In this document: piece after piece, positions 57,002 through 64,000 of the stretch
How the letters are laid out: the number at the start of each line of letters is the position of its first letter
Numbering within the stretch: position 1 is the stretch's first letter
Source of the DNA: Bacteroides pyogenes
GTDB taxonomy: Bacteria > Bacteroidota > Bacteroidia > Bacteroidales > Bacteroidaceae
NCBI RefSeq assembly: GCF_014196225.1
Contig: NZ_JACIDI010000015.1
Location: 18,653 to 82,652 of the forward strand
Length of the DNA: 64,000 nt
Direction of reading: 5' to 3'
Position numbers and translations under genes: made by a program
The notes under the pieces: generated by a model
The model's database searches: none
Told to the model about the DNA's origin: nothing
Seen by the model: the letters and a program-made list of their open reading frames with translations, nothing else

Positions 57002-57428
57002 AAGAACTATTAATTCCCGAGAACATCTATCTAATCATATAATAGTCAACATGCTATAATAAGATAAGATCCGTTTGCAGAAAACAATCATATCAACATG
57101 ATTACAAGCAATTATAATCGGATGACGAGAAAATTTGTCGGACAGCAAATAAGGAAGCACAAGTAGCTTCAGGAAAATAAATAAAAGAAAAATAGGCGTA
57201 AAACAAACCTGAATCGAGAAAAAACTATGCGAATCCGCTCAGCAATAATTTATAAAAAATATCTGTTATACCGATTCGCGTAGTAAATAATGGATAGTTC
57301 CCATCAAATTATTACTATATTCGAAAACAGGATTCAAGTATAACACCTGAATCCTGCAAATTTCTATTTACACAAAATGGGATATTTCCTAAAAAATTAT
57401 TGATTTAATCCCTTCCAACCGCCTGTTT
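57002..57428. other. Gene-free interval with two inverted repeats
   Basis: About 427 bp between convergent genes. ACTATGCGAATC (57223-57234) and GATTCGCGTAGT (57273-57284) form a 12-bp inverted repeat with one G-T pair. CAGGATTCA and TGAATCCTG (57328-57356) form a smaller hairpin that could end the minus-strand transcript. I see no coding potential. Confidence 0.5.
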
Positions 57429-58256
57429 TCACTCGGCAGATTTTCTTCTGATCGATCTTTTCGTAGTAGTTGGCGCTGATTCCGCCTTCGCTTCACTCCG
57501 TATTCCCGCCAATTCCGGGTCAATCATGATACGTCCGCAGTATTCGCATACGATCACTTTCTTACGAGAACGGATATCCAATTGCCTCTGAGGCGGAATT
57601 TTATTAAAACAACCACCGCAAGCATCGCGTTGTACATATACAATGCCCAATCCGTTGCGGGAGTTCTTGCGGATGCGTTTGAACGATTGCAGCAAACGCG
57701 CTTCTATTTTAGTTTCCAGATCTTTGGTCTTATCCCTGAGTTTTTCTTCCTCTTGCTTTGTCTCGGAGATAATTTCGTCCAGCTCGCCTTTCTTCTCATC
57801 AAGGTCCTTTTTGCGCTCTTCAAGTAGCTGTTCGTTTTTCACGATTTCAGCTTCTTTCTCTTCTTTTTCCGCAGTAAATTCCTTGATTCTTTTTTCGCTC
57901 AATTCGATTTCCAGATTCTGAAATTCGATCTCTTTAGTCAAGAAGTCATACTCACGGTTGTTACGAACGTTATCTTGTTGCGATTTATACTTTTCTACAG
58001 AAGCCTTTGCCGTCTCAATATCCAGTTTTTTACCGGAGATGCCGGATCTCAGTTCTTCTGCTTCGGCTTTAATTTTATCGATACGGGTGCTTAAACCGGC
58101 AATTTCGTCTTCAAGGTCCTGCACCTCCAACGGAAGTTCACCCCGCAAAGTCTTGATTTCATCAATCTTCGACAACATCGTCTGTAACTGGAACAGAGTC
58201 TTCAGCTTCTGTTCCACCGTCAAATCACTCGGATCTTTTTTCGCTTCTCTAGCCAT
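57429..58256 (-). CDS. Coiled-coil protein with C-terminal zinc ribbon
   Basis: 275 residues. A long charged helical region (about 15-190, heptad-like E/K-rich) is followed by a C4-type zinc ribbon with cysteines C213, C216, C237 and C240 (DACGGCFNKI ... VCEYCGRIM). It belongs to the bacterial zf-RING_7/DUF164 family (CdsZ-type), thought to bind nucleic acid, and near-invariably follows nif3 as here (2-bp gap). The C-terminal tail is basic. Function unclear. Confidence 0.88.
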   Translation of the reverse strand: MAREAKKDPSDLTVEQKLKTLFQLQTMLSKIDEIKTLRGELPLEVQDLEDEIAGLSTRIDKIKAEAEELRSGISGKKLDIETAKASVEKYKSQQDNVRNNREYDFLTKEIEFQNLEIELSEKRIKEFTAEKEEKEAEIVKNEQLLEERKKDLDEKKGELDEIISETKQEEEKLRDKTKDLETKIEARLLQSFKRIRKNSRNGLGIVYVQRDACGGCFNKIPPQRQLDIRSRKKVIVCEYCGRIMIDPELAGIRSEAKAESAPTTTKRSIRRKSAE

Positions 58257-58258
58257 TT

Positions 58259-59353
58259 TTATAAGTATTTTATAGGATTCGTATTTATTTTACTCAATTG
58301 GAGCGCAAAATTAGGAAATAAATCCCGAATTATGGAATAAAAAATTTCTTTTGTATACTGTTCGCTTTCGTAATGACCGATTTCCGCCATCAGAATTTCC
58401 TCTTCACGTCCGAAATAATCGTGATATTTGATTTCTCCGGTGATGAACACATCCGCTCCCGAACGAATGGCCTCCGGAAGCAAGAAAGCGCCGGCTCCTC
58501 CGCAAAGGGCTACTTTTTCTATTTCTCTGCCCGACAACTTATTGTGACGCAGGCACTCCACCTCAAATATCCGTTTTATCCGTTTCAGAAACTCGAGTTC
58601 TGTCTCGGGTTCTTCCAACTCGCCTACAAGCCCTGCTCCCATCTGTTTCCAGTCATTCTTCAAAGGATACAGATCGAAAGCCGGTTCCTCGTAAGGATGG
58701 GCGTTCAGCAAAGCCTTCACGGCTTCTCTTTCTTTGTAAACCGGAAGAATCGTTTCTATCCGGACTTCCGATTCACGATGCAACTCCCCTATTTCTCCAC
58801 AGAAAGGGCGGGCTCCTGCGTTTGCCCGGAATGTACCCTCTCCCTCCGAATTGTAGCTGCACGAGTCGTAATTGCCGATGTTTCCGCATCCGGCAGCAAA
58901 GAGAGCCCGGCGCACCTTGTCTGCCTCTGCGACGGGAACAAAAGTAACCAGTTTGAGCAAGCTGTTTTCTTTGGGAGCCAATACACGTAAATTCTTCAAA
59001 CCGATCTTTTCGGCTATTTTGAAATTCACGCCATTTCTCGCATTATCCAGATTGGTGTGCATAGCATATACCACGATATCGTTTTTTATCGCTTTCAATA
59101 TGCAGCGCTCCACGTAGTCTTTGCCCGTAATGGACTTGCATCCTTTAAACATGAGCGGATGGTGCGCAATGACAAGGTTGTATCCCAACGCGATAGCTTC
59201 GTCCAACACAGCTTCGGTAACGTCAAGACACAACAAAGCCCCTGTTGCTTCCGCATCTGTCAATCCGATTTGCAGGCCGGCATTATCGAATCCGTCTTGC
59301 AATGGCAGAGGCGCGAACCTTTCAAGGGCGCTTACTATTTCCTTAATTTTCAT
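58259..59353 (-). CDS. Nif3-like dinuclear metal centre protein
   Basis: 364 residues from the ATG at 59353 (MKIKEIVSALERFAPLPLQD). The GTP cyclohydrolase I type 2/NIF3 fold is recognised by IAHHPLMFKG, YAMHTNLDNARNGVN, and the late metal site DVFITGEIKYHDYF...IGHYESEQYTKE. Between the halves is an inserted CutA-like domain (about 135-235; LVTFVPVAEADKVRRALFAA), giving the long form. A minus-strand -7 box TATATTTG lies at 59375-59382, about 20 bp before the start. The metal-centre role in the cell is unresolved. Confidence 0.92.
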   Translation of the reverse strand: MKIKEIVSALERFAPLPLQDGFDNAGLQIGLTDAEATGALLCLDVTEAVLDEAIALGYNLVIAHHPLMFKGCKSITGKDYVERCILKAIKNDIVVYAMHTNLDNARNGVNFKIAEKIGLKNLRVLAPKENSLLKLVTFVPVAEADKVRRALFAAGCGNIGNYDSCSYNSEGEGTFRANAGARPFCGEIGELHRESEVRIETILPVYKEREAVKALLNAHPYEEPAFDLYPLKNDWKQMGAGLVGELEEPETELEFLKRIKRIFEVECLRHNKLSGREIEKVALCGGAGAFLLPEAIRSGADVFITGEIKYHDYFGREEEILMAEIGHYESEQYTKEIFYSIIRDLFPNFALQLSKINTNPIKYL

Positions 59354-59429
59354 TATTCCCAGAAAATTTAAGTGCAAATATACTCAAAATAAGTAAGAAT
59401 AAGAATTTTCTTATTGTTTTTTATCAGAT

Positions 59430-59705
59430 TCATTTTCTTTTCATCCAAACCTTGTTCTTCATCGCATAGCGTTCATCCACTACACGATCGGTCGGGAAGA
59501 AAGTGAAAATCAGCCTCCAGCCCGTTTCTTGATATACAAACTTACGCCCGTTCGATCCGCGAAGGATGGATTCGTGCTTTTCTTTCAAAAAAGCCTCGAT
59601 ATGCCGCGGGGGTTCACAGCCTGTCGCCGAGAAGTCTACCGTAACAAAAAAGCCCGGGAGATGAATCTCCGCCACTTCTTTCAGAATCAGTTCTTCCAAA
59701 TTCAT
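59430..59705 (-). CDS. Hypothetical protein coupled to the FetB-like permease
   Basis: 91-residue protein that I do not recognise. It has mixed alpha/beta character (LEELILKEVAEIHLPGFFVT, IEAFLKEKHESILRG, ETGWRLIFTFFPTDRVV), with no signal peptide or membrane segment. Its ATG overlaps the upstream permease stop by four bases, so it is translated with the transporter and may be a partner or regulator. The coding frame is supported by the overlap and by its basic terminus, not by homology. Confidence 0.75.
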   Translation of the reverse strand: MNLEELILKEVAEIHLPGFFVTVDFSATGCEPPRHIEAFLKEKHESILRGSNGRKFVYQETGWRLIFTFFPTDRVVDERYAMKNKVWMKRK

Positions 59706-60496
59706 CTTTTACTCTCACCGGTTACCTGCAACAATTTGCCGTATGCGTCGAACGACTTGCGCGAAGCCAGCGAAATGGTAATCATCAGCGACAGCATAGA
59801 GGCGGTAAAGGTTATCACCATAATCATCATCTGATATTTGATTGCAACGTTCGGACTGCTTCCCCCCAATATCTGTCCGATCATGGTTCCGGGCAAAGCC
59901 ACCAATCCCATGACGGCAATATTGGCTATCAACGGGCTGAACGATTTGATGATGGCCTGCCTGATAAACGGCGCCTGCGCTTCCTGACGAGTGGCTCCGT
60001 TGCCCAAGAGATAAGAGTAAAGCTGTTGCTCGCGCTTCAACCCGCTATAATAGGTATTCAGCGCAATAACGTTGCTCGACAGCATATTGCCCATCAGAAT
60101 ACCGAAAATCGGAATTAAGTATTGGGCATCGAAAATATTATCCGGACGAAGTACAATTACAATGAAATACATTCCCACCAGCAACACGCTGCAAAGAAAC
60201 CCCACCGAGACGGGAATCAACAAAATGCTCCGTTTGAGCCGGGTGCGCACCAAGGCGGTCTGTCCCGCCACAAAGACCATCACGATTACCCATAGAAAAT
60301 TAATCCAGGGACTGTTCCATAGAAACAGATATTTCAGATACATCCCGATCAGAAACAACTGGACAATCATTCGCAGCGTACCTATGACAGCCGGCTTCAA
60401 CAACCCCGTTTTAAATTTCCAAAGGTAGAAAAAAGGAATGACGAGCAATAACAAGCCTGTAAACAAGTTGAAATAAGAAATATCGATGGTTCCCAC
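59702..60496 (-). CDS. FetB/YbbM-like ABC transporter permease
   Basis: 264-residue inner-membrane protein with about seven hydrophobic segments. It carries the UPF0014/FetB signature (YYSGLKREQQLYSYLLGNGA, ATRQEAQAPFIRQAI, LPGTMIGQILGGSSPNVAIK). FetAB of E. coli exports iron and protects against peroxide stress. The gene lies 16 bp downstream of the matching ATPase and overlaps the following small gene. Metal specificity is inferred from the family only. Confidence 0.92.
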   Translation of the reverse strand: MGTIDISYFNLFTGLLLLVIPFFYLWKFKTGLLKPAVIGTLRMIVQLFLIGMYLKYLFLWNSPWINFLWVIVMVFVAGQTALVRTRLKRSILLIPVSVGFLCSVLLVGMYFIVIVLRPDNIFDAQYLIPIFGILMGNMLSSNVIALNTYYSGLKREQQLYSYLLGNGATRQEAQAPFIRQAIIKSFSPLIANIAVMGLVALPGTMIGQILGGSSPNVAIKYQMMIMVITFTASMLSLMITISLASRKSFDAYGKLLQVTGESKR

Positions 60497-60512
60497 TATC
60501 TTGTTTTTTGAT

Positions 60513-61133
60513 TTATAATTCGATTAAATAATGACATCCCGAAGCAAAATCCTTATCGTGCGACACAGCCAAAACGGCTGCTCCCCTCTCCGCCTGCCGC
60601 CGGAAAAAAGAAAGAACCCTGTCTGTCGATCCGGCATCCAAAGCCGATGTAGGTTCGTCGATAACGATTAAAGGTTTATCGAGCATGGCTGCTACCGCCA
60701 GCATGATGCGTTGGCGTTGACCGCCGGAAACTTCGTTCACACGTTTATGATACAATTCCTGTTCCAATCCCAATTCGTCGAAATAGCGAAACAGTCTTTC
60801 TTCAGAGAACGGGACGTCGCGGTTCACTTTCAGCCGGAACGGAAGAGCTGCCATCTCTTTGACCCACTCGAACGGAAGCGCCAACTCTTGCGGTATCCAT
60901 GCAATCTGTCTGCGAATAATGTCGACAGTGGTCTTATCGAGCAAAGTACCTCCTACGGTAATGGTTCCTTCTGTCAGAGGGACAAAGCCCATGACGGCGT
61001 TCAACAGCGATGTTTTGCCGCAACCGGACTCGCCTGCGATACATGCCGTTTCACCTTTTTTCAGACGCATTGTAAATCCGGAAAACAGTACTTCCGTGCC
61101 CAAAGTTATACAAGCGTTATTTATATATAACAT
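60513..61133 (-). CDS. FetA/YbbL-like ABC transporter ATP-binding protein
   Basis: ATPase partner of the FetB-like permease. Walker A is GESGCGKTSLLN, signature VSGGQRQRIMLA, Walker B LIVIDEPTSALD, and the switch histidine lies in AVSHDKDF. The minus-strand -7 box TACCTTTG (61159-61166) places transcription near 61152, so the in-frame ATG at 61154 cannot be used and the start is 61133 (MLYINNACITLGTEVLFSGF), giving 206 residues, a compact ATPase typical of this family. Confidence 0.92.
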   Translation of the reverse strand: MLYINNACITLGTEVLFSGFTMRLKKGETACIAGESGCGKTSLLNAVMGFVPLTEGTITVGGTLLDKTTVDIIRRQIAWIPQELALPFEWVKEMAALPFRLKVNRDVPFSEERLFRYFDELGLEQELYHKRVNEVSGGQRQRIMLAVAAMLDKPLIVIDEPTSALDAGSTDRVLSFFRRQAERGAAVLAVSHDKDFASGCHYLIEL

Positions 61134-61157
61134 AGCATTTTCAATTCTTTCCACGCG

Positions 61158-61193
61158 GCAAAGGTACTATTTTATTGAAAAACGTTATCTTTG
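61158..61193. promoter_or_regulatory. Divergent -7 boxes between the ATPase and DUF2148 genes
   Basis: TACCTTTG on the minus strand (61159-61166) and TATCTTTG on the plus strand (61186-61193) point away from each other with 19 bp between them. Neither has an obvious -33 box, so the two genes probably have separate, closely packed promoters that may compete. Confidence 0.55.
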
Positions 61194-61218
61194 CCTCACT
61201 ATTTAATTCAATAAAAAC

Positions 61219-61749
61219 ATGATATCCAACGAAAGGGACACCCGGCACGAACACGTACTGCAAATAGCCCGGCAGATGATGACTGCCGCGCGCACCGCCC
61301 CGAAAGCGAAGGGAGTCGATATCATCGAAGCAGCGATGATAACGGGAGATGAGATTAAAAAACTATCGGACAAGATGATAGAAATGACAGAAGAACACGG
61401 TATGAAATTTTTTCTTCGTGACGCCGACAACATATTGAATGCCGAATGTATTGTGTTAATAGGAACGAAAGAACAAGCACAAGGATTGAATTGCGCTCAT
61501 TGCGGCTTTGCCACTTGCGCGGGACGTACGGAAAACGTACCTTGCGCGCTCAACAGCATCGACGTGGGCATTGCCATCGGATCGGCATGCGCCATGGCAG
61601 CCGATATGCGTGCAGATACCCGTGTCATGTTCTCGGCGGGACTGGCGGCACAGCGTTTAAACTGGTTGAAAGACTGCAAAACGGTTATGGCCATTCCGGT
61701 GAGCGCATCGTCGAAGAATCCGTTTTTCGACAGGCAACCTAAGGGATAA
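61219..61749 (+). CDS. DUF2148 ferredoxin-like domain protein
   Basis: 176 residues of the DUF2148 family, whose name notes a ferredoxin domain. The likely cluster cysteines are C92, C95, C100 and C109 (NCAHCGFATCAGRTENVPCA), with C124 nearby in GSACAMAADM. The N-terminal half (MITGDEIKKLSDKMIEMTEE) is helical. Members occur in anaerobes and resemble the Fe-S proteins of nitroreductase and hydrogenase neighbourhoods, but no activity is established. Cytosolic, with its own promoter. Confidence 0.88.
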   Translation: MISNERDTRHEHVLQIARQMMTAARTAPKAKGVDIIEAAMITGDEIKKLSDKMIEMTEEHGMKFFLRDADNILNAECIVLIGTKEQAQGLNCAHCGFATCAGRTENVPCALNSIDVGIAIGSACAMAADMRADTRVMFSAGLAAQRLNWLKDCKTVMAIPVSASSKNPFFDRQPKG

Positions 61750-61861
61750 GCAACACATCGGCGGTTGTTGCCGATACAAAAAGAAAGCGATGAAATAAGA
61801 GGTGGCGATAAATTGCGCCGGGTCTCGCATTGGGTAAATAATAAAGACTTAAAAAACGAAT

Positions 61862-62977
61862 ATGGGAATCAACGTAGGCTATCCTCTTGTGATTCGTTCG
61901 GAAAAAGAATTACAGCTGGATTTCAGAAAAACAATCTATGAACAGGTAGAAATGAGATCGCCTCACCTGCCTGCCGAATGGCATCCGCAAAGCGGCGTGC
62001 AGTTGACATGGCCGCATGCCGGCACCGACTGGAACTATATGTTGGAGGAAGTGCAGGAATGCTTCGTACACATAGCCCGGGAAATTGCCGCACGCGAATT
62101 GCTACTGATTGTGACTCCCGAACCGGAAGAAGTAAAAAAACAGATCGCCGGCAAGGTAAACATGAGCAATGTCCGCTTTCTGGAATGTCCTTCAAACGAC
62201 ACGTGGGCACGCGACCACGGCGCGATCACGATGATAGACGGAGGCACTCCTTCCCTGCTCGACTTTACCTTCAATGGCTGGGGACTTAAATTCGCCTGCG
62301 ATATGGACAATCAAATCACACGCCGTGCCGTAAAAGCCGGCATGCTGCACGGGCATTACGTCAACCGTCTCGGATTCGTCCTCGAAGGCGGATCTGTAGA
62401 AAGCGACGGAATGGGAACTCTTCTTACCACTTCCGAATGTCTCCTCTCTCCCAACCGGAACGGACAAATGAACCGGATGGAGATAGAAGAATACCTGAAG
62501 TCGACTTTCCATCTGCGGCAGATTCTCTGGCTGGATCACGGGTATCTGGCGGGAGACGACACAGACAGTCACATCGACACGCTGGCGCGATTCTGCTCCA
62601 CCGACACCATTGCCTATGTGAAGTGCTCCGACCCCGAAGACGAACATTACGAGGCGTTGCAGGCCATGGAAGAACAGCTGAAAACTTTCCGCACATTGGC
62701 GGGCGAGCCTTACCGGCTGTTGCCGTTGCCTATGGCCGACAAAATAGAAGAAAAGGGTGAACGGCTCCCTGCCACGTACGCCAACTTCCTGATTCTGAAC
62801 GGAACCGTGCTTTATCCCACATACAATCAGCCGGAAAACGACAAGGAAGCGGGTGAAGTATTGCAGCAAGCATTCCCCAAGCACCGGATAGTGGGCATAG
62901 ACTGCGGCGCCCTGATCAAACAACACGGTTCTCTGCACTGTGTCACAATGCAATATCCGCAGGGAGTGATTAAATGA
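61862..62977 (+). CDS. aguA: Agmatine deiminase
   Basis: Converts agmatine to N-carbamoylputrescine, first step of the arginine-decarboxylase route to putrescine. It belongs to the peptidyl-arginine-deiminase-like superfamily: VQLTWPHAGTDWNYM, NDTWARDHGAITM, EGGSVESDGMGTLL, GDDTDSHIDTLARF and the catalytic cysteine C360 in GSLHCVTMQYPQG. The ATG at 61862 is used, but the internal ATG at 61952 (MRSPHLPAEWHPQSG) fits the family better and may be the real start (341 residues). aguB begins 24 bp further on. Confidence 0.95.
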   Translation: MGINVGYPLVIRSEKELQLDFRKTIYEQVEMRSPHLPAEWHPQSGVQLTWPHAGTDWNYMLEEVQECFVHIAREIAARELLLIVTPEPEEVKKQIAGKVNMSNVRFLECPSNDTWARDHGAITMIDGGTPSLLDFTFNGWGLKFACDMDNQITRRAVKAGMLHGHYVNRLGFVLEGGSVESDGMGTLLTTSECLLSPNRNGQMNRMEIEEYLKSTFHLRQILWLDHGYLAGDDTDSHIDTLARFCSTDTIAYVKCSDPEDEHYEALQAMEEQLKTFRTLAGEPYRLLPLPMADKIEEKGERLPATYANFLILNGTVLYPTYNQPENDKEAGEVLQQAFPKHRIVGIDCGALIKQHGSLHCVTMQYPQGVIK

Positions 62978-63001
62978 CCATATAAAAAACAGTTATTCAT
63001 C

Positions 63002-63886
63002 ATGAGAAAAATAAAAGTAGGATTGATTCAACAATCCAATTCAGAAGACATACGGACTAATCTGAGGAATCTGGCAAAGAACATAGAAGAATGCGCGGCC
63101 CGCGGCGCCGAGCTGGTTGTATTGCAGGAGCTGCACAACTCTCTGTATTTCTGCCAGACGGAGAATACCGACTTGTTCGACCTTGCCGAACCCATCCCCG
63201 GCCCTTCCACCGGCTTTTACTCCGAGCTGGCGGCTATGCACAAAATCGTTCTCGTCACTTCTCTTTTCGAGAAGCGAGCTCCGGGTTTGTACCACAATAC
63301 GGCAGTGGTGTTCGACAGCGACGGAAGCATGGCCGGAAAGTATCGTAAAATGCACATCCCCGACGATCCGGCATATTACGAAAAGTTTTATTTCACTCCG
63401 GGAGATATCGGGTTCGAACCGATTCAGACATCTTTGGGAAAACTGGGCGTATTGGTATGCTGGGATCAGTGGTATCCGGAAGCAGCCCGCCTGATGGCAC
63501 TGAAAGGGGCCGAAATTTTAATCTACCCTACGGCCATCGGATGGGAAAGCAGCGACACCGACGAAGAGAAAGCACGCCAGATCGATGCATGGATTATCTC
63601 TCAACGCGGACATGCCGTTGCCAACGGGCTTCCGGTTGTTTCGGTCAATCGTGTCGGGCACGAGCCGGATCCTTCGCGCCAAACCAACGGAATCCTGTTC
63701 TGGGGCAATAGTTTCGTTGCAGGGCCTCAAGGGGAAGTTCTGGCACAGGCCGGAAACGAGCAACCGGAAAACATGGTTGTCGAAATAGACATGGAGCGCT
63801 CGGAGAATGTGCGTCGTTGGTGGCCTTTCCTCCGCGACCGTCGAATCGAATCTTACGAAGGGCTGACGAAGCGGTTTATCGATTAA
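63002..63886 (+). CDS. aguB: N-carbamoylputrescine amidase
   Basis: Nitrilase-superfamily enzyme that removes the carbamoyl group, giving putrescine, ammonia and CO2. The catalytic triad is E43 (LVVLQELHNS), K116 (YRKMHIPDDP) and C153 (VLVCWDQWYPE). 294 residues, full length. It follows aguA by 24 bp, so the pair is a two-step putrescine operon. Immediately after the stop lies the tandem 21-bp repeat array that runs off the window. Confidence 0.96.
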   Translation: MRKIKVGLIQQSNSEDIRTNLRNLAKNIEECAARGAELVVLQELHNSLYFCQTENTDLFDLAEPIPGPSTGFYSELAAMHKIVLVTSLFEKRAPGLYHNTAVVFDSDGSMAGKYRKMHIPDDPAYYEKFYFTPGDIGFEPIQTSLGKLGVLVCWDQWYPEAARLMALKGAEILIYPTAIGWESSDTDEEKARQIDAWIISQRGHAVANGLPVVSVNRVGHEPDPSRQTNGILFWGNSFVAGPQGEVLAQAGNEQPENMVVEIDMERSENVRRWWPFLRDRRIESYEGLTKRFID

Positions 63887-63908
63887 CGCCCGAGAGCTTT
63901 TGCCGTTT

Positions 63909-64000
63909 GAAAAAAAGGCGGCGGGCTTTGAAAAAAAGGCGGCGGGCTTTGAAAAAAAGGCGGCGGGCTTTGAAAAAAAGGCGGCGGGCTTTGAAAAAAA
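63909..64000. repeat. Direct tandem array of a 21-bp GC-rich repeat
   Basis: Four full units and part of a fifth: G, seven A, then GGCGGCGGGCTTT, exactly 21 bp apart at 63909, 63930, 63951, 63972 and 63993. It runs off the right edge, so the copy number is unknown. All units are identical and in one direction. One unit is identical to 23140-23160. Because 21 is three times seven, one frame reads EKKAAGF repeatedly, but no start codon with support precedes it. Confidence 0.9.

Noticed and set aside
63909..64000. CRISPR-like array at the right edge
   Set aside because: The units are directly abutting with no spacers and 21-bp spacing, so it is a simple tandem repeat.
63900..64000. Coding of a repeated EKKAAGF peptide
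   Set aside because: The frame is open but has only a TTG near 63900 and no promoter or ribosome-binding context, so coding is not supported.

Overview
The window reads as a chromosomal segment of a Bacteroides-like bacterium (order Bacteroidales). Four things point there: Bacteroidetes-specific genes (bL38/DUF4295, DUF4293, a short rpoZ/Rpb6-type omega, a complete Bat aerotolerance operon); promoters of the form TTTG-N19-TAnnTTTG instead of E. coli -35/-10 boxes; few Shine-Dalgarno sequences; and many outer-membrane lipoprotein and beta-barrel genes. I see no rRNA, tRNA, CRISPR array, prophage or intact insertion sequence. Most of the window is ordinary core genome.

Layout. 0-2.7 kb: the end of an ABC exporter operon (ATPase plus two ABC-2 permeases). 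2.8-6.1 kb: hsp20, an AlaX-like editing protein and uvrB on the minus strand, with a small-RNA-like cassette between the last two. 6.2-9.9 kb: paaK with a tandem-ACT protein, then bamD, rpoZ and a DUF4293 membrane protein. 10.1-12.6 kb: a PorT-like barrel and a triple-LysM protein. 12.7-20.6 kb: uvrA, ybaK, a POT transporter, a PadR/PspC pair and a metallo-beta-lactamase-fold hydrolase. 20.8-29.5 kb: a DPP5-like S9 peptidase, proS and a giant TamB-like protein. 29.6-36.5 kb: tsaD, cinA, bL28-bL33-bL38, then ftsY-rimO-HU-(HU/TM/LysM). 36.8-45.2 kb: moxR-DUF58-BatD-like-batA-B-C-D-E. 45.3-50.7 kb: a small putative DNA-binding protein, a double Usp protein, dapA, ligA and trmD. 51.2-53.5 kb: pyrD-pyrK and an XRE regulator. 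53.5-54.7 kb: a 1.2-kb AT-rich gene-free stretch with operator-like palindromes and possible structured RNA. 54.7-59.4 kb: holA, an AMP nucleosidase, a stand-alone HSDR_N-like nuclease domain, a zinc-ribbon coiled-coil protein and a Nif3-like protein. 59.4-64 kb: a FetAB-like metal exporter with an unknown 91-residue partner, a DUF2148 protein, and aguA-aguB (agmatine to putrescine).

Functional links inside the window: uvrA and uvrB are both here but not adjacent. AguA and AguB give two consecutive steps of putrescine synthesis. PyrK and PyrD form the two-subunit dihydroorotate dehydrogenase. The Bat cluster is intact. FtsY, RimO and the bL28/bL33/bL38 genes form a translation/secretion neighbourhood.

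I found no obvious large new multi-gene system. The items most worth a second look are: (1) a predicted inner-membrane protein joining an HU-type DNA-binding domain to a periplasmic LysM domain; (2) a 21-bp GC-rich repeat found as a mixed-orientation cluster near 23.1 kb and as a direct tandem array at the right window edge; (3) a promoter-plus-terminator small-RNA cassette near 3.9-4.0 kb; (4) the XRE promoter/operator and structured-RNA candidates in the 53.5-54.7 kb gap.
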